In this document: positions 9,066 through 22,340 of the stretch, in pieces
Numbering within the stretch: position 1 is the stretch's first letter
How the letters are laid out: each line of letters begins with the position of its first letter
Assembly: GCA_026545225.1 (NCBI GenBank)
Contig: CM048845.1
Span: 51,684,033 to 51,748,032 of the forward strand
Length of the DNA: 64,000 nt
From: Cornus controversa
Taxonomy: Eukaryota > Streptophyta > Magnoliopsida > Cornales > Cornaceae
Reading direction: 5' to 3'
Notes under the pieces: model-generated
What the model was told of the DNA's origin: nothing
Database searches by the model: none
What the model saw: the letters and a program-made list of their open reading frames with translations, nothing else
Position numbers and translations under genes: made by a program

Positions 9066-11969
9066 TGTCACGTTCCGAATCTCAAAGACCCGAGTTACGA
9101 CTAAAAGAAAATATAAGAAAAGAATAGAAAAGGATCCGAACCCCGGACCTCGAGCTGACATCAAAGTCGTCACTGTGAAAGCGATAAACAACTTAACTAT
9201 AATTAGCATACACTAAACATACTAAATAGAGAAGATAAATCACAAAACTCTTGATTATGACATGTCATACAAGTACAGAAGTACTAAGCCAATAGACTGG
9301 GCCCGAATAACGTAACATACATGTTATCCAAGTTATTCCTACTACATGCAAGTATAACTACAAAACACCAAAAAAAGAAAAATGTCACGTTAAGCTTTCT
9401 GGAGCTCAAGCAACATCCTTTCCGTCCCTATTTCCTGAAAAATGTGGTACATCTGTAGGGTGAGCAACGACGGCTCAGTAGAAATGACTCAACTGTCCCC
9501 CCCTAAACATTTCAGACTGAAGTAAGAATTCCTAAGGGAACATGCACGCAACGTTGTTCTTTCTAACATGTTCCTATTTCCCTGTCCACATGCTTCACAA
9601 GTATTCACTAAAATACATTTACACATAAGCATGAAATATAACCTGCCCAAAAACAATGAAGCCATAACTCGTCCATAACAACGGAATAATAACCTAGATT
9701 TAAAAAGCGTAAAACTTGAAATGAACAGTTTGCTTATTTAGATGCAGTGCATATGACACACACACACACACACACACCACATATAACTCAAATAGTCGTG
9801 ACACACGCATCAACAGAGCAGTCCTCAGACAGTCCTTCTGTACATTCCGTCATTCTGGATTACTAGTCCGCAGGTCGACGTGAAACCACTGGCCAGTCAG
9901 GTGGACTTATCAACCACCAGGCATCGTTGTGCCTCTATTTTCAATTTTGACTATTTAAAACTTCTCAAAAATCATAACTCACACATGATATGAATAGTAT
10001 GAAAAAAATGATCAATATGAACAATGTAATAACAATGTCCATAATAATTATCCTCATAGCATTGGTTCTACATCTACGTGCACCAAGCTTTCAATGAGTC
10101 ATTCCTTAAGCAAAATTCCATGTGAGTAAATGTCTCTTTTCAATAGGGCTTTAAACCTTCAAATCCTTTTCAATAGGGCTTTAAACCTTTAATTTCAATG
10201 CTTGCGCATATATATAGTATCAAAGCATAACCAAATTCATAATTTAACCAAAGTAGTACATCTAGGCAATTTATATGCTACCTAGCAAGCATACTTGAAC
10301 TTTCAAATCAAATATATTAAATTAACACCAAATCATGCTCTAGTACATTCTAAGCATAATTTAAAGCATTTAAATAATTCCAGTTCCATGCCAAAAGCCA
10401 TGTTGCACCGTGGAGCCCTAGCTCCAAACATTAAAGTACGGTCAAAATTCCATAATTTATCCTAAGTGTTACCTATCATGCTCCACATGTTCAAAAGGCG
10501 TATACAAACACTTAGGCACTTTAAATAACCACCTGGCATGCATTCTCAACTAATGTACACATGAATGACCAAAATACCCCTAGTGGTCCATAAGTTGTCA
10601 AATGAATTCAAATGAAACCAAATTCATCCATTAGCATTCCTACACACTAATTAAGTAAAATGTAGGATGCTTGAACACATATTAGCAAACAAAGCATACA
10701 CGTCACTACTTTTTCCCAAAATACTCTTCTTGAACAAAAGTTAAGCTTTTCATTCCAAGACACTAATGGATGACCCAAGACTTCCATAATTTACAATCAT
10801 TAACACAATTACTATAAAAGTAATTTAGAACTTCTAGCTCTTACACAACACTAGAGTTATCATGCAATAAAGTGTACTTTAATTTCAAGTTAAGAGCACA
10901 AGTGATCCAATGGTATACATGTCTCAATGGTAAACCTCCCTAATAATGCTAATAGGCATAATCCAAGGTCTAAACACATTTAGCATGCTCAAAACACAAA
11001 AGCCCCAAATTTTCATGAAATAAAGTAAACTTTAATTTACACATTTTGCAATTCATGTTAGAATCTCAACCTAACACTTCCTAAAGTCTTAAAACATTAG
11101 GAAAGGAAGTTAAATTATTCCTACCTTTATCCAAGAAGGATTGAAGAAACCCCCAAATTGAATTCTGAAATTTAATTTGAAACCCTAACTTTTCTTCAAA
11201 TGCTTTAATGGAGAAATCAATGGAAAGGAATAGAAGTCTTCAAGTCCCAAAGCTTCCAATACTACAAACCATACACCACACTCATTCTTCAAACTTCAAT
11301 AATTGAAAAAGAAGATGAAGAGAGGAAGTAGAAGAAAAAAATGGACAAAAGTGGTGGAAAGAAACACTTACATGCCACTAGCACCAACACTAACCACCAC
11401 TAATAACCTTGGACCAAGCCTAGCCTTCAAGCACCTTCAATGGAGGAAGAAAGAGAGAAAAATGAGAGATGGAGAGGAAAAAGAAAGGGCTGGCAGAACT
11501 TATGAGGAGAGAGGAAGACAATTTTGACTTTTATAGCTCAAAACTTATAGATATACATCTATATCTCTCACCCCTTCTAGAAGCTTCTAGACTCCCCCAA
11601 GTAAAAAGTCTCTTTTACCTTCCATTTTACTCTAAAACTACCACAATGCCATTCTTTTTCAAAGAATTTTCGATGGTGCCATCCATAATACGAAATTACT
11701 AAAATACCCTTCACTTTAAAAGAAATGCCGAAATCATCCCAAATCTTTTTGGAAAAGACTAACATATCCTCATGCCCCACCATCCCGTAGAACTATTCTT
11801 TAACTTTGAAAATACCCGGGATCAAACCAATACTTGAAATTAGAAACCCGAACATCCAAACATATTCTAAACTTAGTAATGAAATAATAAAAATAAAACA
11901 TTTTAATAAAATAAAATAATAAAAATAATAATAAAACATTTAATTAAAAAAAAAATTCAGGATCTCACA
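9066..11969. mobile_element. Solo LTR, 2,904 bp, gypsy-like (TSD TCTAA)
   Basis: Begins TGTCACGTTCCG and ends ...CAGGATCTCACA, with a perfect 5 bp duplication TCTAA (9061-9065 and 11970-11974). It has no internal coding sequence of note. The start resembles the TGT.ACGCCCC ends of the Tekay/Del-like LTRs here, which would make it a minus-strand LTR, but the body is different. It contains a (CA)n tract near 9757-9776 and A/T-rich repeats near 11880-11955. It sits in the Sirevirus-like element: palindromic GGACTGGTCC/GGACCAGTCC motifs flank it on both sides. Confidence 0.85.
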
Positions 11970-13139
11970 TCTAAACCTGTAGAAGTGTGACTAGTCCTGA
12001 TATTTGGGGACCAGTCCAACTTTGTGAATTTTGAAAATTTTCACTTTGGACCTCAATTCACCAAAAATCTCATCTCAATTTATCTCAACATTTAAGCACT
12101 TAAAATGTTAAAAATAAACAACATAAAACACAAACAAAACAAAACAAAAAAATATTTTTGACTTTTTATTTTTCTGAAAACAAAACAAAAAGAAATAATA
12201 ATCTCATGAGATTAATCAGAACAGATTTTTTAAGAGAATAAAATGAGTCCTAAAATTTCTCACAAATTTCAAAACATTTATAAACGCATAATTTTAAAAC
12301 CCATAATTTATGAATAAAATTCATCTACAAATTCATGATCACAGCATAACTTCCAATACACAAATATTTATAAAAATTTAAAAATTTATCTAGCAAATCC
12401 ATGTGTGTGTGTGCAATCCAACATCATCCAAAATTAATCAAATTCCTATGATTCGTCTCCTAAAACACATTGGATGATAAGCAAATAAAACTCCACATGA
12501 TTAAGTATTTTTTTTAAATGAATTTCATCATTTTTTTTATTTCTAAGACGGTGGCTTTAACGCTTATGAGTAGCCAACTATTTCCTCAAAACAACTTCTT
12601 CTAAAAGATACCTCATTGGAGATTTATGTCGTAGAAGTAGCTTCGAACAAATTTCGAAGGTAGCCTTTTCCTTTTATCTTAGATTTTTAGTAAATTTTTT
12701 TATTTCTTTTATTTCATGCTGAATAAAAATAGCATCGTTTCTTTCATTTTTTTATTGATATTTTTAAACCTTCAATACTATTCATACAATATACTCTAGT
12801 CAACTTCAAATTAGTTTTCAATGAATTCTCTCAGAGTTGGACTAGTGCACAAATTGTATGGATTCAAAAGATTCACCACTAAAAAGAAATAAATACAGCA
12901 CATTGGTCATCAATGCTTAGATCATAAAATCAAGTACTTCATTTATTGACAAACTAAGTGTCCCAATCATGCATTCACAAATGAAAGTGAAATTAAAAAG
13001 AAATACAAATAATTCATTTTATTTCTTAGAAAAATATGATTCTCATCATCTCATATGATTATCACTAAAAATAAACAAAACTTAACCTACTCTAAAAGAT
13101 GTGGTCCAATGGAAAACAAATAACGAACATAAGATCAGT
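11970..13139. other. AT-rich non-coding internal sequence of the Sirevirus-like element
   Basis: This stretch lies where protease-integrase-RT would be expected between gag and the downstream ORF. I find A-rich tracts, one GGACCAGTCC palindrome near 12010 and a CTTCGAACAAATTTCGAAGG inverted repeat near 12641, but no recognisable pol motif in any frame. Confidence 0.5.
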
Positions 13140-14608
13140 CCATGACCATAACAGTCCTAATGACCAAGTTTGGGAGTTTTGCACCTAGAGACCTATTAGG
13201 AATAAATCCCATAGTATCAATAGGCAAAAAATTCTCCAAATATTCCTTTTTCATCCAAATTATTTGACATGCAATCTATAAGGAAAGTATTGTAGAGAAA
13301 CAAAAACATCATTTTTCTTGTTTGAATTCCTTTTAGCTTGAGATTTTTTGGGTTTGTTCGAATAATGTGACTTTTTAGCATGAACCATATTCTTACTAAA
13401 AGAATTATGCACATGAAAATCAGAACTAGAATGTTTTCAGCAATAATATTGATTATGTCCATTCTTACCACAAAAAGTACAATAAAGTATACTGGACATA
13501 ACATTAGCATGCAAGGACTCGATTTAAGGCTTAGGTTTGGGTGCAGGCACATTCAAGTTATTGGGTTTAACAAAAATAGTTTTTCCTTAGATGATGACCT
13601 AACAAAACCTAATCCAGTCTTATCTCCTACAGGTTGCCAATACTAATCATGTTATCAAGCTTAATTTGCCCAGAAGTAAATGCAATCAATTTCTCTTATG
13701 AGTTTTTCAATTCAGGCTCAATAATATTAATTATAGCAACAAGAGCATCTTTGGCAGAGATAGCTTGACTTACCTCGATTTTAAGAAACTTGACTTTGCT
13801 TTCAAGATTCAAAATTTCTATTTCTCTTCAATCTTCTTTTGGATCTTCTCAGTTTCTTCCATTAGAGATTCTTTTTCACTTTTTACTATCTCTAATTGCT
13901 TGGTTTGCTTTTGGTAGGCTCTCTTGACTTTAACAGTTTCTGTAAACAACTCCTCAAAAGCTCTAGACAGTTCTTCCTTGGTTGGTTCTTCTTTTCCTTT
14001 ATATTCAAAATCATAAGACCCAACTTGGCTTAGAGTTGTAAACTTTTCCGTTTCACCTACATCAGAAGAAAAACCATTATTAGTATCATCATTCATTAAA
14101 GTAACAAAAGTAAAAACATCATTCTCAATAGAAGAATCACTATCAGAGTTAAAAGATTCAGACTCAGAAATAATAGCTTTCATGTCTTTCTTTTTAACCT
14201 TTGAAGTTTTCTTTTCACTAAAGATATTTTTCTTAAGACTTGGACATTGAGTATATGTGTGACCTTTACCACTACATGCCCAACAACTTATCTCAGAATC
14301 CTTAAGAGTCAATAACTTCCTTCACTTTTCTCTCCTTACCTTTGGATGAAGAGCTTTGATACCAGAATTTATAAGGATATCATTTTCTAAGATTTATATC
14401 ATTTTCATATTTAAGGATCTTCCAAAATTTCCTAACAAGGAGTGCAAAATCATTATCTGAATCATATTCAAAACTTACAATTTTTTCAACTTCAGATTTT
14501 GAAGAATTTAAAACATTTGACAAATTTGAAGACTTGGAAGTCTTTGAGGTTTTTAAAGCCAAATTTTTTGTTTTCGAAAGTTTTGGATATTTCATATCAA
14601 ATGTTTGA
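13140..14608 (-). pseudogene. Sirevirus-like gag remnant with two zinc knuckles
   Basis: On the minus strand the N-terminal piece (14595-14380) has the Lys/Ser-rich linker and DNDFALLVRKF typical of Sirevirus Gag. It is followed after a stop by CWACSGKGHTYTQC (near 14280-14240), a CX2CX4HX4C knuckle. Next come an acidic Ser/Asp-rich stretch and a predicted coiled coil rich in Glu and Lys (to 13818). A second knuckle, CTFCGKNGHNQYYC, lies near 13490-13449 in another frame. Frameshifts and stops show it is inactive. The 5' end of gag is cut by the gypsy insertion at 14609. Gag would have formed the particle shell and bound genomic RNA. Confidence 0.8.
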
Positions 14609-16896
14609 TGTAACGCCCCGGTATCCCAACTCCCGGAAGACCGAAAGTTAACCCGTCCATTAACTCCAATGAACCATCATTACCCTTAATTACCACGGAG
14701 CATAACTCAATTCATGCACATAGATGTGTGCAACTCCTCCTTATCCAATCCCAATGGACCCTACCTTAAATCATATCACTTTAGTGGGAATTTTATTTAT
14801 CCGCACTCTTATGAATCACTCACTTCCAAGACTCAGCACTTCGTGTGTTTGGAATATGAAACTGAGACATACACCATTGGATATAGAATTCAAAAATACT
14901 CAATTCCAAAAAAAATCAGACTCGATTTCAATTTAAAACGGAGAAGTTATGCCCGATTAAAGTTTGAGGCAATTTTCGGGGCATGCTGTAAAAAGTGACT
15001 TTGATCCATCTAAGTGACGACTCCGATGCATTGAAACTTTGATGCATAGAATAAGTATAAAAAAAGTATCGACCAAAAATAGCTCTTAAGACTTTTATAT
15101 TCCAAAATCCTGTAAGTTTTTCGATGCATCAAACTGGGCACTTCGATGCATCGAACCGGGCTTCGATGCATCGAACTGTCCAAAAACTACAACTCTGCAA
15201 ATGGTCATTTTTGACCTTCTAGGCCCTTTCTACCAACATAATCCATTCTTACAACCCCTAAATCATACAAGAAAGGAGTCTACATCATTCACAAGTCCTA
15301 AATCATGATCGTAATCAAATCATGCACCAAAATGAGTCATTCTCCATCATAAACATATTCCAATTTATATTGAAATCGTCCATCGCTACATTAGTCCATC
15401 AAATAAAACTAGATGCTCTTAACAAGCATTACATAATCAAGTCCATTGTCTTTTCATAAAAATTTACATATCTCATCCATGAAATGTGTCCATACACATA
15501 ACTATAACATAGAGAGAGGTTATAGTCTTGAAACCTATACATTCACCGTAACATACATATGATCCAAAACATACATTACATCTATGAGATTTTTGAGTTC
15601 ATAGTCATTACAAGAATTCATGCATAAGGTTCAAAATGCTATAGATCCTACCATGACTACGACTACATAGATCAACGTGTCATAAGGTAACATGGATAAC
15701 CAAATTCATAGTTTATGAACAAAACGTCAAAATGCCCCAAAATATCCAGAAGTGCTCCTATGCACTTTATTTGAATCATCAAGTCCTTTCCACCCACAGT
15801 GCCTTACTTATAAAATGTTTGGGGGAGAAAGGGGTGATCACCACGACGGCTCATTAGAGATACCCCAACCCACCTAAGTGCCGACTCGACATGTTCGTTC
15901 ACAACAACATATATATAAGAATGCATTAACACATATCATGCCTCATAATGCATAAGCTAGTTATAAAAACACTTAGCATGCATTTCACCTTTACAAGACA
16001 CACATATAATTTCCTATACATGTAAACCCTAGCATACGTCGCATATGCTCACAACATTCATTTAAGCACATTTTTGTCATGCTTCACCAATGCATACATT
16101 TTCTATATATAGAAGGAATGCATTTTTAACTCATACAGCATCACGTAACACACAAATAAGCTCATTTAACACATTTTCACAAAAGTGCACCAAGCCCTAG
16201 CATATAAGTGTACATGCTCATTTTCTCTTAGTCATTCACTTCTTGCATCATGCGTACAACATATACATATAATTTGCATTTAAGAAACTAAAGAGAGATA
16301 GAAACTCACCACATCCCACCCCTCTTACCATTCTAAATCATACAATACACAACCTCAAATTTGGGAGCTATCCAAGCAATTCACCAATTTTCCAGCAGTG
16401 TGTACCTTTTCAAACCGTGAAGATGTCCAGTTCAAATGGAAGCCCTAGCCGTCCTCTACGTATCTCCCTTCTTCGGCGAAACCCGAATCACACCCGAAGA
16501 CCTCCAAAACTTAGAGAGAAGGAAGAGGGAGAAAGAAGAGAGAGAGAGCAGCTAGTGTGAGAAGTGATATGTGAAATATCTTTGTAGGTTTGACCACTTT
16601 AAAGACCTAAAGTCATGAAAAGAATAAAATGTCCCTCAGGCCACTTAACGTACCTTCCCGGGCTCCGTTTTCGATTTCTAAAACTCCTATGGTCTCAAAA
16701 TCACTTTCTTGACTCATTAAACATTTCATCTAAGCCAATCTCAAAAAGTCAAACTTCTCCAAATCTTCCTAAAACTTCCAAAAACCTCATAACATGTTTC
16801 CCACTCTCAGAATGTCCATTACATCATTCAAAACGCGTCTATAGCGAAAATGTTATAAAATGGAAAAACCAGTTAAAATTAGTCACGGTCTCTACA
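14609..16896 (-). repeat. 3' LTR of the pol-less gypsy element (2,288 bp)
   Basis: Runs from TGTAACGCCCCGG to ...CACGGTCTCTACA on the plus strand. The first 80 bases match the 5' LTR scrap at 23491-23570 closely, and the whole is homologous to 3078-5414. Its position next to the PPT sets orientation. An open frame of 181 codons at 16615-17160 spans the LTR end and is not a gene. Confidence 0.85.
15000..15180. repeat. CGATGCATCG-type palindrome cluster (second LTR copy)
   Basis: Contains TTCGATGCATCAAAC, CTTCGATGCATCGAACC, CTTCGATGCATCGAACT and decayed relatives. It sits at the same place in the LTR as the cluster at 3465-3640. Confidence 0.7.
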
Positions 16897-16908
16897 ACCT
16901 CCCACCTT
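16897..16908 (-). other. Polypurine tract of the pol-less gypsy element
   Basis: The minus strand reads AAGGTGGGAGGT directly before the LTR start TGTAGAGACC. It is preceded by TTTCGAGGATGAAATTCCTT, a form of the conserved segment that precedes the PPT in many plant Tekay/Del-type elements. Confidence 0.8.
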
Positions 16909-17690
16909 CAAGGAATTTCATCCTCGAAATTAGGAACATACTCCAAGTCTCCAACTTTTATTGGCCCTTCTTATCTCCCATTTCTTTTGATAAAAGCTAT
17001 CGACTTACCGGTCTCTAAGACTCGGCTTCGTTCCTTAACCAATGAGGTCTTGAGCTACCCTTATACACAACTTCACTCTGAGTCCACGAAACATCTCAGC
17101 TACTATCATCCTCATATATACCTATATATGTATCTAGGTATCACCAAAAATGTGGTGTAAACATTACGCTGTGAACCCTCACGTCAATTACCACTTCCTA
17201 AGCCAAGTTCATGAAAGATGAAAAGCTAAAATTAACCCACTTTCAAAACAGTGAAAGTATGGGTGCATACCTATATCCACCAACTCGTTTATTTTGGGCC
17301 TCAAGTTTAAGAATCTTTTTATTAGATCACACTACATGTGCAAATCTAACCCACGTTTCTTGTACCTGGCCTAGGGCCAATATTTTAAGGATTCATAATG
17401 AAATCCTCAATCGGTTCACCCACATTTCATTGTGGTGGCGTTTCAAGACGTATGAAACTTTCATCCCCCATATCTCACCATAGATCCTTGGATCCTATCA
17501 ATTTCACCAATATCATGAGGTATGGTTCAAGAGAAATCTTACTGCCTACATATCACCCCTGTCCTTTGGCCAATAGTTAACCAAGAATAAAACTAACGGT
17601 GTTATCACCGTCAAAACTAATCCTGCTCCAAAATTGAGTCGAATCTCGTACAATGATCAAAACTTTGATCCCTTAGGGTCATATTACCCG
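16909..17690. other. Non-coding internal sequence next to the PPT
   Basis: No recognisable pol, integrase or chromodomain motif is seen in any frame. The open frames here (to 90 codons) show no family similarity. Confidence 0.45.
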
Positions 17691-18570
17691 TATCTATACC
17701 TCAATAGACAAAATTGTGTCCAGTGATAAAAATCTTGTCTCAACGAATGTGTTAATAGACAAAACTGTGTTTACTTGACAACAAGTACTTTCTCAAGTGT
17801 GTCAATAGAGAAAACTATCACCAACTGACAATCACTAAATCCAAAGGTTGCATCACAAACAAAACTATGTCCTCAGTGACGACAACCAGTAACAATGGAT
17901 GGGTTAATGGACAAAACTGTGTCCAGAAGTGACACCTATCCCTCATTTGATGTGTCAACAGACAAAGCTGTGTCTTAATGACAACATCATCCAATAAGTG
18001 TGCTAATAGACAAATCTGTGTCCAGATGACAACAGTCCATCAGGTGTGTCAATGGAGAAAACTGTCCCCAACTAACAATCACCAAATCCAAGGGTTACGT
18101 CACAGACAAAACTGTGTCCTCAACGACGACAACCAGTAACAATGGATGGGTTAATGGACAAAACTGTGTCCAGAAGTGACACCTATCCCTCATTTGATGT
18201 GTCAACAGACAAAGCTGTGTCTTAATGACAACATCATCCAATAAGTGTGCTAATAGACAAATCTGTGTCCAGATGACAACAGTCCATCAGGTGTGTCAAT
18301 GGAGAAAACTGTCCCCAACTAACAATCACCAAATCCAAGGGTTACGTCACAGACAAAACTGTGTCCTCAACGACGACAACCAGTAACAATGGATAGGTCA
18401 ATGGACAAAACTATGTCCAAAAGTGACACCTATCCCTCATTTGATGTGTCAATAGACAAAACTGTATCTTTAAGACACTCGTTACTCCAATAGATGTTTC
18501 TATAAATGAAACTCTGCCTATATCGACAACAACCAATGCAATAGGTATGTCAACAGGCAAGATTGTGCCT
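17690..18570. repeat. Minisatellite with nested periodicity: about 50-60 bp subunits and a 247 bp higher-order unit
   Basis: Subunits of the form GTGTCAATAGACAAAACTGT plus GTCC...TGACAAC repeat throughout. A higher-order unit of 247 bp starts at 17821, 18068 and 18315 (partial). The second and third copies are almost identical, so the larger duplication is recent. The array stands where pol should be in the gypsy element. Confidence 0.9.
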
Positions 18571-19446
18571 AAGGACATCCCTTCTCGACAACCATCCCAA
18601 AATCTGTCACTTCTTGAGAGCCCCGAACTGTTTCCTCAAGTACTCTAAAAAGTACTATGTTCCTATACCAAGAGCGATCTAAAACTGATCTACTCTTGTC
18701 ATCGTGAATTATTTGATAAGCATTCTCCTGCTTATCTGTAACCGTACACCTTAGTAATTTATTATACAGACCCTTGTAAGTCATATTCCCCTCTATGAGT
18801 AAAAATCTCTAATACTCTAAATCATCCAAATCTCATTTCCTTACTCGTCAATACTTAACGAGTCAATTCCAAAACTATATAGACCTAACACATTGTAAGA
18901 GAAGCACTAATCAAAGAAAAATGTCTAGCCGGGCCACTTTCTCCCGTTAGTCCAACCCCGGCAATATGCTATACTTGTCCTCCCAACTTTGGTTCCCTCA
19001 AACCTGTGATCACAATCAGTTCCCAGTTTTTCTTATATGGGAAACACTACATTAAACCTTTCTCAAGGTTCTAGACTTTCGCAACTGGAGTTTACCACCA
19101 CTCTTACTTCTCAATTATTGTGAGTTCGTTCAAGCTCAAATCTCTAGCCTGTCTCATTGAATCCCCAAAACTAGAATCTTTAGGCGATAATAATATGTTA
19201 CATATATTTTACAAGTCATAATGTGAACACTTATACATTCATATAGTCACATAAATTACGCTAATCACCTAGTACATCACCAACTATATCTAGCATATAA
19301 ACTGAACATGTCGTACTAGATGCAATATATAACTCATGACGTATCAAATGATGTTCAAATAGATCAATACTCTAACTCATCAGCTAGAAACCATGATCAT
19401 ACCTTATCTCTTATGGACCAGTCCTCTGATACCTAGACTGTTGGTC
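18571..19446. other. Unassigned internal sequence between the minisatellite and gag
   Basis: A 71-codon minus-strand open frame (18784-18569) shows no family I recognise. The rest is non-coding in appearance, and no protease or RT motif was found. Confidence 0.4.
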
Positions 19447-20561
19447 TGACATATTAGGATTGATCCTCCTCACTGCTCATGAACCCTGAGCAAGTTGTGG
19501 TGGCAGTGGTGCTCTAAAACTAGGCTGACTCACCATCAGTTGAGTGGTATGTTGTTGAGATCTCGTTCCATTCTGTACACTCTGTCCCCAAGGACAATCT
19601 GCTTTGATGTGACCAGTCTGGTGGTAGTGATAACAAATCTGTTCCACCACTAGTGCCAACTGTATGCTAGGACATTCAGACCTCTAGTGACCCGACTGCT
19701 AACAATGGTGACACACCACTTTTGATCGTGAAGATCCCGTGGACAAGGACGCCTATATTGTCGAGCTAATCTCCTGTTGCCATTAAGAAAATGAGGTACC
19801 ACCTCTCTGTCTCTTCCTTACCTGTCTACCTGAAAACATTCTAGTACTTTTAGCCTGATTCTTAGAGTCCCACATCCTTTGGATTCTCTATCATCTTCTT
19901 CTATCACTAGGGCTCTATCAACTACTTCGTTATAGGTTTTCAAACATAAAATCGACACTCTTTTTCTAATAGAGGTCTTCAATCCATTCACAAACTTCTT
20001 TACCTTCAGTTCCTCATCATTCACCATTTTTGGGACAAAATGAGGCAAGGATGTAAACTTGGTCTCGTATCCCATGACATTCATGTCCTCTTGGACTAGG
20101 TCCATAAATTCTTGCCTCATCCAGTTTTTTACTGAAGTCGGAAAGAACTTATCAAAGAACAACCTCTTAAAGGTGTTCCACTCCATAGTCTCGGTGTTGT
20201 GGTTATTTTCAATTAATTGCCACCACCGATCCATTTCTCCTTGTAAATGAAGCACTGCCACACTCACCCTTAGGTCCTCATCGATGGCAAGAGCAGCCAT
20301 AAGCTTGTAGGTTTGATCAATCCAACTCTCCGCCGCTAGTGGATCACGTCCACCATCAAAAGTAGGTAGTTTAAACTTTACATATTCTTTCATTGCAATC
20401 ATCTGTCGGCTCAAGACAACCCTGGGTTGTGTCTGAACTTCTTCTCTAGCCTCCCTTGCCATCAGTCTCACGGCGTCTACCATGTAGTGCATGAACTGTG
20501 TCCTATCTATTAGCTCTTGTGGAGTATCGACGCCTCCATCTCGCTCTCTTCTTGGTGGCAT
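19447..20561 (-). pseudogene. Gypsy gag with capsid-like domain and two zinc knuckles
   Basis: The ATG at 20561 (MPPRRERDGG) is preferred because the frame upstream of it has only a GTG. The reading frame is open to 19818 (about 247 codons) and carries the retrotransposon gag domain: FKLPTFDGGRDPLAAESWI, RWWQLIE, FDKFFPTSVKNWM and a DDRESKG end. After a stop at 19818 and frame breaks, two knuckles follow in degenerate form: CHHC-stop-QSGH near 19700 and CYHYHQTGHIKADC near 19630 (second Cys replaced by His). Gag would coat the RNA genome. The FDGG...ESWI and PPRR start are typical of chromovirus-type gypsy elements. Confidence 0.8.
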
Positions 20562-20704
20562 CTTACTATATGCACAACAAGAAAGGTTCAATATTATACA
20601 TTTGCACCCGTATACAGTCCTCACTGTGCTTACACATATAATGCCAATTCAATCTTCAGTTAGCATGTAATTAAAAGTATAAGCAATAATCATGTCAATC
20701 TCAA

Positions 20705-22125
20705 TGTTCGATGTGCAAAACGCGATAAAATAATATATAATAGTGTCGTTGTTGTTTTACACCTCGACAAAAGAGAATTTATAAAAACCTACAAATACTC
20801 TACTAAAATTAGTAAAGTGGTTAGTAGGGGTCGAACCCACAGAGACTGCGTTGGTTTTGTTGTTAATTTATCAAGATCTTGTCTAATTTAATTGAAAAAG
20901 AATTTGTTTTGTTTTTAATTCTAAGGTGCTGAAATTAAATGAAATGAAATACAACATAAATAAATGGTAGACACTGGAGAGAGGGTCCTGGGAATTGACT
21001 TCACCACTAACCTTCTGATAATGACAATTGTACTAATTTGGGATGTTTAATCTATGCATTCAGAAAAGAATGGCTACAAGCCAAATTTAGTTCTATCAAG
21101 AGGATTCATTCAATATACAATTAAGCATAACTCGTCTTCGCTTAGTATGGCCTATACATCTGACTAACTAATGATATGATAACCGATCTTTGCTTAGTAC
21201 GAATTATAAAAACTTTAAATTGAATGATCTGTGAAAACTATTTTATAACCTGTCTTAACAAAATCACAGAAGTTGAAAAGAACTAAACCCTAATCACTGC
21301 AAACTTGCATTCATTCTACAAGAACAAAAGTAAATATGCAATGAAATAATACATTCAAATTAAAACTAACAGGACAACTGTTGTTTATGTCTTGGTTATA
21401 CAATCAATGCACAAAATAAATAATTCCCAAATTAATATAGAATTTAAAACATTGAAAGACAGGTTAGGGTTATGTCACTTCCCCGGAATGATGTTTTAGC
21501 CGCTCATGATCGGAGGTCCAGGCTGGAACGATGATGAAATCGTCATCTTCTCGCCCGTAATCGTCACGAATCGCCTCTGTATTTCTTTCTGTGTTTCTTC
21601 TCCCCTCCAGAATACCTAGTTTTCCTTCTTTTCTCCCCTTTTATTTTGCAAAGAAAATACACATGGGACACCTGGCCTCCCAAAGTGGCAAGTGCGCATA
21701 AGAAAAAGGCACCTGCACCTCAAAAAATGGCATTTGCGCACAAAAAGTGGCAGCTGCAAAAATAGGGCAGAAAGTTGCCTTAAACATCCGTTTTAGAAAA
21801 TTTTTGTGAAATATGAAATTGTACAGAATTGAATTTCCTTCAACTCACGCGAAGTTTGGGTCGTTTTGACAATCGTGTACATAGTTATGGTCTGAATACC
21901 AACACGGGTCTAGGACTTTTTAGGCCTGAATTGGCCCAATCTTCAATGTGAATAGGCCTAACACCATCTATAGCCCGATTGCACCATTATTAATTAGAAT
22001 TAACCTTAATCACTTGAAATCCTGAAAAGATTAAAATTATTAATAGAAACTTGAAATAAATATTACTAAGACACTAATTCATATAATTTTAAGGGCATTG
22101 AATATGCAATATTCATTACTTATCA
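20705..22125 (-). mobile_element. Solo LTR, 1,421 bp, Athila/Tat-like (TSD CTCAA)
   Basis: Ends are TGTTCGATGTGC (20705) and ...TTACTTATCA (22125), with perfect TSD CTCAA (20700-20704 and 22126-22130). Length and layout match the Athila-type LTRs at 47863 and 62442: a TGATAAG start on the minus strand and a GGGTCGAACCCACAG block near the other end, comparable to GGTATCGATCCCACGAGG. The sequence itself is clearly diverged. It separates the two gag segments of the gypsy element. Confidence 0.9.
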
Positions 22126-22340
22126 CTCAACATCCTAATTGACTTAATTCCAAACCTCCACCTAGGTTCACCAATCCTCAAAATTCAAGATTCCTAAGTG
22201 GTGGCTGCTTGTCACTACTAATCATTTGACGCATAAGAAAACTCTAAAATGCAATGCTCAGTCATATAAATAACATATTCCACATAGCACATAACATACC
22301 AAATAAACACATACAATGCGTGGCATGACACATTATGCAT

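Noticed and set aside
16615-17160. 181-codon open frame on the plus strand
   Set aside because: It spans the LTR end and PPT of a minus-strand gypsy element and has no family resemblance.
20743-22130. First guess of LTR boundaries starting at TGTCGTTG
   Set aside because: No TSD fits; boundaries 20705-22125 give TG...CA ends and the perfect duplication CTCAA.
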